Below, piece after piece: positions 8,430 through 16,830 of a DNA stretch of 64,000 nucleotides. The position numbers and the translations under genes were made by a program. Within the stretch, counting starts at the first letter, position 1. Each line of letters opens with the position of its first letter. Under the pieces are notes generated by a model. It did not search any database. It was not told where the DNA came from and worked only from the letters and a program-made list of their open reading frames with translations. The stretch comes from Bacteroidales bacterium (GTDB lineage Bacteria; Bacteroidota; Bacteroidia; Bacteroidales; F082): the NCBI GenBank assembly GCA_015491905.1, contig WGGC01000021.1:1-64000 (forward strand). Reading direction: 5' to 3'.

Positions 8430-9527
8430 ATGGAAACCCAGTTATTATATCAAATCGGATTAACACTTATTCCTGGTATTGGAGACGTTAATGGAAAAAA
8501 ACTGATTCATTCATTTGGCAGTGCTGAAAATATTTTTCGTGCCAACAAAAAAGACTTATTATCTGTACCCGGAATGGGGCAGCATACAGTTCAAAAAATA
8601 CTTAGTCAAAAGGTTCTGGATAGGGCAGAAAAAGAAATTATGTACATTGAAAAAAACAGAATCCAACCTTTGTTCTTTACCAACGAAAATTACCCACAAC
8701 GACTATTGAACACCTTTGATCACCCTTTAATGTTATACTACAAAGGAAATACCGACCTTAATCATTCTCGAATTATTGCTTTTGTTGGAACCCGTCGAGC
8801 AACAGAATATGGTAAAACCCTATGTAGGGAGCTTCTGGATGGACTTGTGGATAAGGATATTTTGATGGTGAGTGGCCTTGCTTATGGAATTGATGGATGT
8901 GCTCATCAAAAATCTTTGGATATGGATATTCCTACTGTTGGAGTTTTAGGTCATGGCTTGGATAGAATATATCCTGCTCAACACAAGAAAATGGCAAATG
9001 CCATGTTGGAAAATGGAGGATTATTAACAGAATTTTTATCAGGAACAAATCCAGACAGAGAAAATTTTCCAAAACGTAACCGTATTGTTGCCGGAATGTG
9101 TGATGCCCTTGTTGTGGTAGAATCAGGTAAAAAGGGTGGAGCCTTAATAACCGCCGAATTAGCTAATTCATATAGCAGAGATGTGTTTGCCCTTCCGGGA
9201 AAAGTTATTGATAAATATTCTGAAGGATGTAATTATTTGATAAAAATTAATAAGGCTAATTTAATTCAATCTGCTGATGATATCGCTTATATTATGGGTT
9301 GGGATAATAAAGTATTAAAACAAATTAAACAACCTGAATTGTTTCGTACTCTTTCGTCAGAAGAACAAATTTTAATGAAATTACTTACAGAACTTGGCAC
9401 TGTTAGTATTGATAAACTGATAATCCGATCAGAATTAAATCCTTCTAAAGTGGCAGCTGCATTACTCAATATGGAGTTTAATGGCTGGGTTCAAAGCTTA
9501 CCGGGTAAGCAATACAAAGCATTGTAA
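8430..9527 (+). CDS. dprA: DNA-processing protein DprA
   Basis: Loads RecA on incoming single-stranded DNA during natural transformation. 365 residues in the usual three parts. An N-terminal helix-hairpin-helix region (LIPGIGDVNGKKLIHSFGS, then VPGMGQHTVQKIL) runs to about 70. The Rossmann-type DNA-binding core follows, with FVGTRRATEYGK, SGLAYGIDGCAHQ, GVLGHGLDRIYP and FPKRNRIVAGM, and SGKKGGALITAELA completing it. The C-terminal winged-helix DML1-like region (about 300-365) contains ELGTVSIDKLIIRSELNPSKV. Transcribed alone. Presence suggests competence potential; the YifB/ComM-type ATPase in this window would fit, but no DNA-uptake genes are here. Confidence 0.95.
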   Translation: METQLLYQIGLTLIPGIGDVNGKKLIHSFGSAENIFRANKKDLLSVPGMGQHTVQKILSQKVLDRAEKEIMYIEKNRIQPLFFTNENYPQRLLNTFDHPLMLYYKGNTDLNHSRIIAFVGTRRATEYGKTLCRELLDGLVDKDILMVSGLAYGIDGCAHQKSLDMDIPTVGVLGHGLDRIYPAQHKKMANAMLENGGLLTEFLSGTNPDRENFPKRNRIVAGMCDALVVVESGKKGGALITAELANSYSRDVFALPGKVIDKYSEGCNYLIKINKANLIQSADDIAYIMGWDNKVLKQIKQPELFRTLSSEEQILMKLLTELGTVSIDKLIIRSELNPSKVAAALLNMEFNGWVQSLPGKQYKAL

Positions 9528-9535
9528 TAACTATT

Positions 9536-9558
9536 TATAAAAGTTTTTTGCTTTTATA
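9536..9558 (+). terminator. Weak AT-rich hairpin after dprA
   Basis: TATAAAAG / CTTTTATA (8-bp stem) with a T-rich 7-nt loop 9 nt after the dprA stop. No T-tract beyond ATATTATG, so termination is only possible. Confidence 0.35.
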
Positions 9559-9562
9559 TTAT

Positions 9563-9590
9563 GAAACGTCCATAATTGAATAATTATTAA
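9563..9590. repeat. 28-nt dispersed repeat, copy 1
   Basis: Identical over 28 nt to 30179-30206. It starts GAAACGTCCATAATT and ends AATAATTATTAA. This copy lacks the right arm (AATTATGG) that makes copy 2 a palindrome; here GTCACG follows. Confidence 0.8.
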
Positions 9591-9702
9591 GTCACGTATA
9601 AAAATATAATAATAAGAAGAATATATTTTAAGTAATTATTCTGATGAATATAAAATAATAAAAACAAAATATATATACTGTAATTCAATATTTTAAATTC
9701 AG

Positions 9703-9710
9703 TACTTTTG
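9703..9710 (+). promoter_or_regulatory. -7 element (TACTTTTGC) for the cupin-rsgA operon
   Basis: Exact TAnnTTTG match, 113 nt before the cupin ATG, giving a leader of about 107 nt with no recognised riboswitch. Confidence 0.5.
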
Positions 9711-9823
9711 CAATATTATTTTGAAATTGCCAAATTATAGTTGTTTTACTGAAAATAATTATTTCAATGTACAAATTGAAATTTTATATATAACGATAAT
9801 TTAGTTGTTAAAATAATTTTATT

Positions 9824-10096
9824 ATGGAAAATATTAAAGTTGAAAAAAAACTATCACCCGAAGTCTTGAAAAAAAGGGGCGTTTTTGATTGGCCAATATG
9901 GGAAAAAGAAATATCAAAATTTCCCTGGGTTTATACTCAGAAAGAGGAATGTTATATTATTGAAGGGAAAGCCGAAATAATTATGGAAAATGAGATTGTT
10001 GTTATAAAAGCCGGTGATTTTGTAACTTTCAAGAAAGGTCTTGAATGTACCTGGAATATTATTGCTGATATTAAAAAACATTATAATTTTTCATGA
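9824..10096 (+). CDS. Small cupin-domain protein
   Basis: 90 residues, a single cupin barrel of the DUF861/Cupin_3 type. WPIWEKEISKFPWVYTQKEECYIIEGKAEI (given here as one pattern: WPIWEKEISKFPW, then EECYIIEGKAEI) and IKAGDFVTFKKGLECTWNI show the two cupin half-motifs and the typical C-terminal Trp. Metal-binding His residues of motif 1 are replaced (EECY), so enzymatic metal chemistry is doubtful. The family is related to ureidoglycine/glucuronyl-binding cupins, with function in most small members unknown. Its stop overlaps the rsgA start by 4 nt (ATGA), so the two are translationally coupled. Confidence 0.82.
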   Translation: MENIKVEKKLSPEVLKKRGVFDWPIWEKEISKFPWVYTQKEECYIIEGKAEIIMENEIVVIKAGDFVTFKKGLECTWNIIADIKKHYNFS

Positions 10097-11016
10097 GTAG
10101 TCTGTCAACAGGGGTAATAATCAGATCAACAGGAAGCTGGTATCAGGTAAAAGCAGAGGCCGGGAACATTATTGACTGTAAATTAAAAGGCTCATTTAAA
10201 ATCAGAGGTATTCGTAACACTAATCCATTAGCCGTTGGTGATGTGGTTTCTTTCCGGTTTATTCAGGATAAGGAAATTGGACTTATTGAGAAAATTTATA
10301 AAAGAAAAAATTATATCATAAGGAAAGCTACAAAACTTTCTAAAGCCAGTCATATCATAGCCTCAAATATTGATCAGGCAATTCTTATTACCTCTTTAGT
10401 CAAACCGCGAACAACATCCGGTTTTATTGACAGGTTTTTGGTAACCGCCGAAGCGTATCATATTCCGGTATTACTTGTTTTTAATAAATATGATTTATAT
10501 GAGCAAGAAGAAAAGCTGATGTTAAAACAATATGAAAATGTATATGGCTCTATTGGATACAAAATCATAACTACTTCAGTAAAATCCGGCTTAAATTTAA
10601 ATTTATTTACAGAAGCACTTAAAAATAAGACCAGCATGCTTTCAGGTCATTCAGGAGTTGGTAAATCCGCAATGATAAATTATATAGATCCTACATTAAA
10701 TTTAAAAGAAGGAGAAATTTCACAAACTCATGCCAAAGGCAAACATACCACAACTTTTGCAGCTATGTTTCCTCTTTCTTTTGGTGGTAATATTATTGAT
10801 ACACCGGGGATTAAGGAATTTGGGTTAGTAGGATTCGAAAAAGAAGAGCTGGGTCAGCGCTTTCCTGAAATGAGATCTCGCATGAATAAATGTAAATTCA
10901 ATAATTGTTTACATGTTAATGAACCCGGATGTGCAATAAGAAGTGCAGTGGAAAATGGCGAAATTGCTGCATTTAGGTATAAAAATTATTTAAATATGCT
11001 TTCTGAACTTGAATAG
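10093..11016 (+). CDS. rsgA: Ribosome small-subunit GTPase RsgA
   Basis: Circularly permuted GTPase that checks the decoding centre in late 30S assembly and releases RbfA; rbfA is about 6 kb away in the same window. 307 residues: OB-fold at about 1-75; G4 NKYD at 131-134 precedes G1 GHSGVGKS at 185-192, showing the permutation; G3 DTPG at 236-239. The C-terminal zinc site is Cys267, Cys272, His274 and Cys280 (C-x4-C-x-H-x5-C). Translationally coupled to the upstream cupin. Confidence 0.95.
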   Translation: MSSLSTGVIIRSTGSWYQVKAEAGNIIDCKLKGSFKIRGIRNTNPLAVGDVVSFRFIQDKEIGLIEKIYKRKNYIIRKATKLSKASHIIASNIDQAILITSLVKPRTTSGFIDRFLVTAEAYHIPVLLVFNKYDLYEQEEKLMLKQYENVYGSIGYKIITTSVKSGLNLNLFTEALKNKTSMLSGHSGVGKSAMINYIDPTLNLKEGEISQTHAKGKHTTTFAAMFPLSFGGNIIDTPGIKEFGLVGFEKEELGQRFPEMRSRMNKCKFNNCLHVNEPGCAIRSAVENGEIAAFRYKNYLNMLSELE

Positions 11017-11021
11017 TTTTT

Positions 11022-11522
11022 TCATTCCAGTTTACTGGGAAACATAACAAAACTAACTTTATGTTTTGCTAAAGAAATATTTTCCCATTTATCGGTAAAA
11101 AAATTAATAGAAGCGACAGCTGAGGTGGGAAAGTTAATAAGTTGATCATCATCAGATAAATAATAATTAACTATATCTGTCATTGTTGGGTTATGTCCAA
11201 CTATCATTACACTGTTCAATTTATTTGGAAGGCCATATAATGCTGCCAATATCTCTTCCATTCCTCCCTGATATAATTCATCCTTTACAATTATCTTTTC
11301 TTCGGGGATATTTAGATTTTTTGCAATTATTTTTGCTGTGGCTTTTGCTCTGGTAGCTGAACTGGTAATAATTAAATCAGGAACAGCATTATTATTTTTC
11401 ATCCAAACCGCAATCTTTTTAGTTTTTTTCTCCCCTTTTGGCAATAACCCTCTTTTGTGATCACTTAAATCTAACTCTTGCCAGGAAGATTTGGCATGCC
11501 GTACAAAATATATTGTTTTCAT
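11022..11522 (-). CDS. sixA: SixA-like histidine phosphatase
   Basis: 166-residue member of the histidine phosphatase superfamily. The catalytic FVRHAKSSW starts at residue 6 (RHxK in place of RHG, as in SixA). The second His is in MIVGHNPTM (about 122-130). Arg and acidic residues around ITSSATRAKATAKI complete the pocket. SixA of E. coli removes phosphate from a phosphohistidine protein (phosphocarrier NPr or HPt domains); the target here is unknown. Convergent with rsgA with 5 nt between stops. Single gene with its own -7 element. Confidence 0.85.
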   Translation of the reverse strand: MKTIYFVRHAKSSWQELDLSDHKRGLLPKGEKKTKKIAVWMKNNNAVPDLIITSSATRAKATAKIIAKNLNIPEEKIIVKDELYQGGMEEILAALYGLPNKLNSVMIVGHNPTMTDIVNYYLSDDDQLINFPTSAVASINFFTDKWENISLAKHKVSFVMFPSKLE

Positions 11523-11544
11523 AGTTACGAAAATATTATTTATT

Positions 11545-11552
11545 CAAATTTA
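11545..11552 (-). promoter_or_regulatory. -7 element (TAAATTTG) before sixA
   Basis: Exact TAnnTTTG match on the minus strand, 22 nt upstream of the sixA ATG. Confidence 0.45.
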
Positions 11553-11568
11553 CGAGAAAAATGTATGT

Positions 11569-11604
11569 AAAAAAAATTACCCCGCAAGAATTTTACGGGA
11601 TAAT
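11569..11604 (-). terminator. Rho-independent terminator of glyA
   Basis: On the minus strand a 12-bp stem (ATTATCCCGTAA / TTGCGGGGTAAT, two G-U pairs) with a 5-nt loop, followed by a run of T. It lies 32 nt after the glyA stop. Confidence 0.85.
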
Positions 11605-11636
11605 TTTATAAAAAAGAAAATTGTAAAGTAAAAGTA

Positions 11637-12917
11637 TTAATATGCAAATAAAGGAAAATCTGCCATCATTTCATTAACTCTCTTTTTCACGTCTTCTATA
11701 ACTGTTTCTTTTTCTATATTGGAAATCACTTCATCTATTAAATTAACAATAGGCTCCATGTGTTCTTCTTTTAATCCCCTGGTAGTAATGGCAGGAGTTC
11801 CTACTCTCAGTCCACTGGTTTGAAAAGGTGAACGACTGTCGAAAGGAACCATATTTTTATTTACAGTAATATCAGCTTTAACTAAAGTGTTTTCAACCAG
11901 TTTACCGGTAATTTCCGGAAATTTACTTCTTAGGTCAATAAGCATTAAATGATTATCTGTTCCTTCAGAAATAACATGATAGCCTTTATTTACAAAAGCT
12001 TTTGCCATAATCTCCGCATTTTTCTTTACCTGTAAGGTGTATTCAAAATAACTATCTGTTAAAGCTTCTCCAAAAGCTACAGCTTTTGCAGCAATAATAT
12101 GTTCAAGCGGGCCACCCTGAATTCCGGGAAATACAGCAGAATTTAATACCGCTGACATCATTTTTGTAGCTCCTTTTGGGGTTTTAATTCCAAATGGATT
12201 TTCGAAATCTTCTCCCATTAAAATCATGCCTCCTCTGGGGCCTCTAAGTGTTTTGTGTGTGGTTGTAGTAACGATATGACAATGGTTAATAGGATCATTT
12301 AACAAACCTTTTGCAATCAATCCCGCCGGATGGGCAATATCCGCCATTAAAATAGCACCTACTTCATCAGCAATAAAACGCATTTTTTCATAATCCCAAT
12401 CCCGTGAATAGGCAGAAGCTCCGGCAATAATTAATTTTGGTTTTTCTTTTCTGGCAATGGTTTCCATTTCATCATAGTCCACCATTCCGGTTTCTTCTTT
12501 TACATGGTAAGCAACGGGATGATATAATATGCCCGATGAATTTACATGAGATCCATGAGAGAGATGTCCGCCATGTGATAAATCTAAACCCATAAAGGTA
12601 TCTCCTGGTTTCAAACACGCCATTAAAACTGCCATATTAGCTTGTGCCCCGGAATGAGGTTGCACATTTGAGTATGCTGCATTAAATAGTTCACACGATC
12701 TGTCAATTGCAAACTGTTCAGATTGATCTACAATTTCACATCCTCCATAATATCGTTTTCCCGGATAACCTTCAGCATATTTATTGGTCATAACTGAACC
12801 CATAGCTTCCAAAACCTGATTGCTAACAAAATTTTCTGAAGCAATAAGTTCAATGCCACGCATTTGCCTGTTTTTTTCCTGATTTATTAGGTCAAATATT
12901 TTTTGGTCTCTTTCCAT
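11637..12917 (-). CDS. glyA: Serine hydroxymethyltransferase
   Basis: PLP enzyme converting serine and tetrahydrofolate to glycine and 5,10-methylene-tetrahydrofolate, the main one-carbon source. 426 residues. Signatures include [10 protein letters not shown] near the N-terminus, [16 protein letters not shown] (about 45-60), [10 protein letters not shown], and [14 protein letters not shown] with the PLP-binding Lys222. Asp and His of the cofactor pocket are in [10 protein letters not shown] (about 191-200). Single gene with a -7 element upstream and a strong terminator. No glycine riboswitch is seen upstream. Confidence 0.97.
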   Translation of the reverse strand: MERDQKIFDLINQEKNRQMRGIELIASENFVSNQVLEAMGSVMTNKYAEGYPGKRYYGGCEIVDQSEQFAIDRSCELFNAAYSNVQPHSGAQANMAVLMACLKPGDTFMGLDLSHGGHLSHGSHVNSSGILYHPVAYHVKEETGMVDYDEMETIARKEKPKLIIAGASAYSRDWDYEKMRFIADEVGAILMADIAHPAGLIAKGLLNDPINHCHIVTTTTHKTLRGPRGGMILMGEDFENPFGIKTPKGATKMMSAVLNSAVFPGIQGGPLEHIIAAKAVAFGEALTDSYFEYTLQVKKNAEIMAKAFVNKGYHVISEGTDNHLMLIDLRSKFPEITGKLVENTLVKADITVNKNMVPFDSRSPFQTSGLRVGTPAITTRGLKEEHMEPIVNLIDEVISNIEKETVIEDVKKRVNEMMADFPLFAY

Positions 12918-12939
12918 GATAATTAATTTTAATACATGG

Positions 12940-12947
12940 CAAAGGTA
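12940..12947 (-). promoter_or_regulatory. -7 element (TACCTTTGC) before glyA
   Basis: Exact match on the minus strand 22 nt before the glyA ATG; short leader of about 19 nt. Confidence 0.5.
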
Positions 12948-13005
12948 CTAATTTATAAGGTTATAAATTGTGCGGGAATTACGGATAATTTTTGCATGAA
13001 AAAAA

Positions 13006-13449
13006 TTAATAGTGGGGTCGTTTTTGTTTTATAGGAGTCCCCGGGCGCATTCTCGTTCTATTATTTATCCTGTTAAATTGTTGTTGTCTTAACCTTTTTC
13101 TCCACCTTTTTTCCAACTTTTCAATTCTATTATTTTGAGAAGGTTTTAAAAATGGTTTTAAATCTTTTTGTAAATGAAGTAATAATTGCAATTGCCGTTT
13201 TCTAAACATCATCATATTTACATGATTTCGTTGCCCATAACGTATTAAAATAGGCCTGATCTCATGAAGCTGTTCAGGGGTAGGTTTTAATGTGCGCATA
13301 AACTCTGAACGAAAACCTTGTTCTGTATAATACTTTTGAAGTCTGTTTATTTTGCGTTGTACAATTCTTCCTGTAATTAAAAAGCCTAAAATAAAACCTA
13401 TTAACAGCATTACAAATAATGAAAGTCCGTATTTTACTTTTGTATTCAT
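13006..13449 (-). CDS. Membrane-anchored Spy/CpxP-like protein
   Basis: 147 residues. One hydrophobic segment at about 10-30 (LSLFVMLLIGFILGFL) is followed by a basic, helix-forming extracytoplasmic domain. It contains LKPTPEQLHEIRPIL (about 54-68) and LKPFLKPSQNNRIEKLEKR (about 96-114), two variants of the LTxxQ pattern seen in Spy/CpxP and periplasmic metal-sensor proteins. The tail is very basic (RMRPGTPIKQKRPHY). It follows the anti-sigma-like gene by 12 nt, third gene of an ECF operon, so it is probably an envelope-stress chaperone or sensor. Homology is by motif and context only. Confidence 0.65.
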   Translation of the reverse strand: MNTKVKYGLSLFVMLLIGFILGFLITGRIVQRKINRLQKYYTEQGFRSEFMRTLKPTPEQLHEIRPILIRYGQRNHVNMMMFRKRQLQLLLHLQKDLKPFLKPSQNNRIEKLEKRWRKRLRQQQFNRINNRTRMRPGTPIKQKRPHY

Positions 13450-13461
13450 TGTCTTTTTTTA

Positions 13462-13860
13462 TTAAAATATAGAAAATAGTCCTAAAGCAGGTGAATATCC
13501 GCTAACCCCTGTTAAAATATCAAATGTTAATGAACCATCTTGTTGATATATACTGAAAAGAACAAGTATTATGGCTGCGATTCCTGAAAATACCATTGCA
13601 TTAAAAACCGGTTTTGTTATAACAATGGCATCATTCATAACCTGGCCTTTAACTCTTTGCATAATTCCTTTTTCAAAATTTTTATCTGGTTGATATTTTA
13701 GTTTTTTTAAATCTAATTCGATTTTTAATAATTTCTGTTTTTCTTTTTGAAGTGATAAATCATCTTTTAAAGCTGTTTCCAATATTATTTTTTGCTTATT
13801 TGATAATTGCCCGTAAAAAGAGTTGTATAGTAGCCGGTGATGTTTTTGTTTGTTTTTCAT
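13462..13860 (-). CDS. Membrane protein, probable anti-sigma factor
   Basis: 132 residues from the ATG at 13860. An upstream in-frame ATG at 13914 would overlap the sigma gene by 14 nt and add an 18-residue hydrophobic stretch, so I prefer the downstream start. The N-terminal half is charged and helical (about 1-75) and cytoplasmic. One transmembrane helix (about 88-108, MVFSGIAAIILVLFSIY) leads to a short outer tail. No zinc-finger HxxxCxxC is present. Position directly after an ECF sigma gene, size and topology argue for an anti-sigma factor that holds the sigma factor at the membrane. No sequence family is recognised, so this is inference from context. Confidence 0.6.
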   Translation of the reverse strand: MKNKQKHHRLLYNSFYGQLSNKQKIILETALKDDLSLQKEKQKLLKIELDLKKLKYQPDKNFEKGIMQRVKGQVMNDAIVITKPVFNAMVFSGIAAIILVLFSIYQQDGSLTFDILTGVSGYSPALGLFSIF

Positions 13861-13900
13861 GATACCATATTTATAATAAAGAATGCATAAAAATGTATTG

Positions 13901-14467
13901 TTAATACTCTTCATTTAATTGTTTAATTATCCCTTTTAATTTCTCCTGTCCCCTGGCAAGTCTTGATAAAACAGTGCCTGCCGGAAGTTTTAAAATATTA
14001 GCTGTTTCCTTGGTGCTGTATCCTTCAATGACCCTTAATATAATTACACTTCTAAATTTTGGTTCCAGAAGTAATAATGCCTTTCTTACCAGGTCAACAT
14101 CATCATTAGAGGTGATATTATTTTGAGAAATCAATGTTGCATTATATTTATCTTCCAAAGAAAACCATCTCTTTTTTTTTCTGCGCTTAATTTCATTTAG
14201 CGATAAGTTAATTGCTATTCTGGTTAAGTATGTTCCTAAAGATGCATCCCCTTTATATTGTTTTAAAGACCGGTAAAAGCGAATAAAAGTCTCTTGTCCA
14301 ATATCCTCTGCATCCTGACGGTTTCCCATCATTCCATATGTAACGGTTGCTATCATATCTTTATATTGTGTTACAATAGATTCAAAAGCCGAAAAGTCAC
14401 CTTCTCTTGCCCTCTTCACCTTTTCGTTGTCTTCGGTGTGTTTTGATGATTCATGTTTCAGCTTCAT
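13901..14467 (-). CDS. ECF-type RNA polymerase sigma factor
   Basis: 188 residues. Region 2 spans about 20-95 (FSAFESIVTQYKDMI, then RQDAEDIGQETFIRFYRSL, the -10 recognition helix area) and region 4 about 130-185 (LEPKFRSVIILRVIEGYSTKE and AGTVLSRLARGQEKL, the helix-turn-helix). A very basic linker KRRKKKRW lies between. No region 3 or 1.1, which defines the ECF group. First gene of a three-gene unit with the anti-sigma-like and Spy-like genes, so it probably directs an envelope-stress response and its own operon. A near-match to the housekeeping -7 (TACCTTTC) lies about 50 nt upstream. Confidence 0.9.
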   Translation of the reverse strand: MKLKHESSKHTEDNEKVKRAREGDFSAFESIVTQYKDMIATVTYGMMGNRQDAEDIGQETFIRFYRSLKQYKGDASLGTYLTRIAINLSLNEIKRRKKKRWFSLEDKYNATLISQNNITSNDDVDLVRKALLLLEPKFRSVIILRVIEGYSTKETANILKLPAGTVLSRLARGQEKLKGIIKQLNEEY

Positions 14468-14566
14468 ACTTAATTATAGACAGTTCTTTTGTTTGATTTA
14501 TTCCGAAAGGTATAAATTTAAATGTATCGTGCTCTTAAATTTGGGTAAATTACGACATGGTTTTAA

Positions 14567-14574
14567 TACCTTTG
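14567..14574 (+). promoter_or_regulatory. Promoter (-33 TTTG at 14540-14543, -7 TACCTTTG) before the LOG-family gene
   Basis: Exact -7 match followed by C; a TTTG with 23 nt spacing is a possible -33 element. About 37 nt before the ATG. Confidence 0.5.
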
Positions 14575-14611
14575 CTTCAATTTTTTATTTTAGAATGAAA
14601 TAAACTTAGTT

Positions 14612-15208
14612 ATGATGAAGAAAGTTTGTGTTTTTTGTGGTTCCAGTATGGGTAACGATGTTCGGTATAAAAATGCGGCAAAGGAGATTGCTGATTTTTT
14701 TGTCAAGAATAATTTAACACTTGTTTATGGGGGAGCCGATGTTGGATTAATGAAAGTTTTGGCTGATATTATGTTGGAAAACGACAAAGAAGTTATTGGA
14801 ATAATGCCTCATACGCTAATTGAAAAAGAAGTTGCACATAAAGGGTTAACTAATTTTATTGTTGCAGATAGTATGTCTGAAAGAAAACAGAAAATGATTG
14901 ATATTTCAGATGGTTTTATTGCATTACCGGGAGGTTTTGGCACTCTGGATGAGATTTTTGAAGTGATGACACTTAATCAACTACGAATTAACGACAAACC
15001 AATGGGAATATTAAATACCATTGGTTATTATGATTTTTTATTGTCTTTTATTGATAACGCCGTGGACTCAGGATTTATACGTCCTGAATACAGGGATAAT
15101 TTAATAGTTTCAGCACAGGTAAATGATTTAATGAAGAGAATGGAAGATTATAAACCATTATCTATGACAAAGTGGATTAAAGATATTAAAAAAGAAAGCA
15201 ATTCGTAA
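14612..15208 (+). CDS. LOG-family nucleotide phosphoribohydrolase-like protein
   Basis: 198 residues of the TIGR00730 / lysine decarboxylase-like Rossmann fold. N-terminal VCVFCGSSMG, then LVYGGADVGLM (about 37-47), and the diagnostic PGGFGTLDEIFEV (about 109-121) that binds the nucleotide phosphate and carries the catalytic Glu. Family members cleave cytokinin riboside or other nucleoside monophosphates to base and ribose-5-phosphate, and in bacteria may act as general nucleotide salvage. ATG at 14612 is followed by a second Met. Convergent with the yifB gene, whose stop lies at the next base. Confidence 0.88.
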   Translation: MMKKVCVFCGSSMGNDVRYKNAAKEIADFFVKNNLTLVYGGADVGLMKVLADIMLENDKEVIGIMPHTLIEKEVAHKGLTNFIVADSMSERKQKMIDISDGFIALPGGFGTLDEIFEVMTLNQLRINDKPMGILNTIGYYDFLLSFIDNAVDSGFIRPEYRDNLIVSAQVNDLMKRMEDYKPLSMTKWIKDIKKESNS

Positions 15209-16747
15209 TTATTCACCCCAGTTTTCCCTGTCAAGGCTCCTGTATTGTATGGCTTCTGCTAAATGTGAAGGTTCAATATTGTCAGTTTCATTTAAATCAG
15301 CAATTGTACGTGCAACTTTAATTATTCTATCATAGGCACGGGCAGAAAGGTTTAATTTTTCCATTGCTGTTTTTAGTAAATTTCGACCATCCTCATTTAG
15401 CTGACAAAATTTTTGAATATCATTTTGACCCATCTGGGCATTACTATGTACTTTGGCACTTTTTTTAAAGCGTTTTTTTTGTTTGTTCCGGGCTTTAATT
15501 ACTCGTTTTCTAATATTTTCACTGGTTTCGGAAGGGGGAGCTTCTGTGAGATCTTTAAAAGGAACAGGCACTACCTCAACATGAAGGTCAATTCTGTCAA
15601 ATAAAGGGCCAGAAATTCGGTTTAGATATTTTTTTACAGTTCCCGGTGAGCATGTACAAGCTTTGGTAGGGTGATTATAATAACCACACGGACACGGATT
15701 CATTGCTGCAATGAGCATAAAACTTGCCGGATAATCAACAGTAATTCGGGCTCTTGAAATTGTTACAACACGGTCTTCCATAGGCTGACGCATTACTTCC
15801 AGAACAGTTCTTTTAAATTCAGGCAGCTCGTCAAGAAACAAGACGCCATTTTGTGCTAATGAAATTTCACCGGGTTGTGGATATGTTCCTCCTCCTACAA
15901 GCCCGGCATCGCTGATAGTATGGTGTGGTGATCTAAATGGACGTATGGTTATCAATGAAGTTCCTGAACTTAACGATCCTGCAACGGAGTGTATTTTCGT
16001 TGTTTCTAATGCCTCTTCAAGACTAAGTGGTGGTAAAATAGTGGAAATACGCTTAGCAAGCATGGTTTTCCCTGATCCCGGCGGCCCAATCATTATCACA
16101 TTATGCCCTCCTGCTGCTGCTATTTCCATTGCCCTTTTAATATTTTCTTGTCCTTTTACATCCGAAAAATCCAATTCATAGTTGCTTAATTGCTCTAAAA
16201 AAACTTTTTCCCTGTTAAAATGTACCGGTAAAAGATTTGTTTTACCTTCCAAAAAATTACACACTTCATTGATATGTGAAACTCCATAAATATCTATTCC
16301 TTCTACAATAGCTGCCTCTTCAGCATTTTCAGATGGGAGTATTACTCCTTTAAATCCTTTTTCCTTTGCAATTAATGCAATGGGTAAAGCCCCTTTTATT
16401 GGCTTAATACTGCCATCTAATGATAATTCCCCCATAATTACAAATTGTGATAACATGTTATCTGGTATTTGACCTGAACCTGCCAATATAGCAATGGCTA
16501 TTGGCAAATCATAAGCCGATCCTTCTTTTTTTATATCGGCCGGAGCCATATTAATTACAATTCGTTGTCGGGGGAATTTTTTACCATTTTGATTAAGGGC
16601 AGCCCGAATACGTTCATGACTTTCCTTTACGGCATTATCCGGTAATCCTACCAAAAAAAATTTAGAACCGGTTCCTACATTTACTTCAATGGTAATAAGT
16701 ATTGCGTTTATACCAAAAATGGCACTTCCATAAGTTTTCACCAGCAT
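15209..16747 (-). CDS. YifB/ComM-family magnesium chelatase-like AAA ATPase
   Basis: 512 residues. Residues 1-180 form the Lon-protease-like (ChlI-type) N-domain ([19 protein letters not shown]). The AAA+ module has Walker [14 protein letters not shown] (about 219-231) and the Walker B region [14 protein letters not shown], plus the sensor region [14 protein letters not shown] cysteine cluster [17 protein letters not shown] (about 356-372) is typical of the family. The closest named member, ComM, is a hexameric helicase that extends branch migration during natural transformation, which would fit dprA in this window. Confidence 0.92.
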   Translation of the reverse strand: MLVKTYGSAIFGINAILITIEVNVGTGSKFFLVGLPDNAVKESHERIRAALNQNGKKFPRQRIVINMAPADIKKEGSAYDLPIAIAILAGSGQIPDNMLSQFVIMGELSLDGSIKPIKGALPIALIAKEKGFKGVILPSENAEEAAIVEGIDIYGVSHINEVCNFLEGKTNLLPVHFNREKVFLEQLSNYELDFSDVKGQENIKRAMEIAAAGGHNVIMIGPPGSGKTMLAKRISTILPPLSLEEALETTKIHSVAGSLSSGTSLITIRPFRSPHHTISDAGLVGGGTYPQPGEISLAQNGVLFLDELPEFKRTVLEVMRQPMEDRVVTISRARITVDYPASFMLIAAMNPCPCGYYNHPTKACTCSPGTVKKYLNRISGPLFDRIDLHVEVVPVPFKDLTEAPPSETSENIRKRVIKARNKQKKRFKKSAKVHSNAQMGQNDIQKFCQLNEDGRNLLKTAMEKLNLSARAYDRIIKVARTIADLNETDNIEPSHLAEAIQYRSLDRENWGE

Positions 16748-16830
16748 ACGTCTGAACTTGTTGATTTTTAATGTTCAAATGTAATAAAAATATGGAAATA
16801 ATAAAAAACACAGCTAATTTTAAAACAGGA

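Larger units (their letters stand above)
9528..9823. other. Long intergenic region between dprA and the cupin gene
   Basis: 296 bases, strongly AT-rich. It holds the weak dprA hairpin, one copy of the 28-nt dispersed repeat (9563-9590), a -7 element at 9703-9710 and a leader of about 107 nt. No ORF of note and no recognised RNA. Confidence 0.6.

Noticed and set aside
9717-9823. Leader of the cupin-rsgA operon as a riboswitch
   Set aside because: About 107 nt with no stable stems and no known aptamer pattern.
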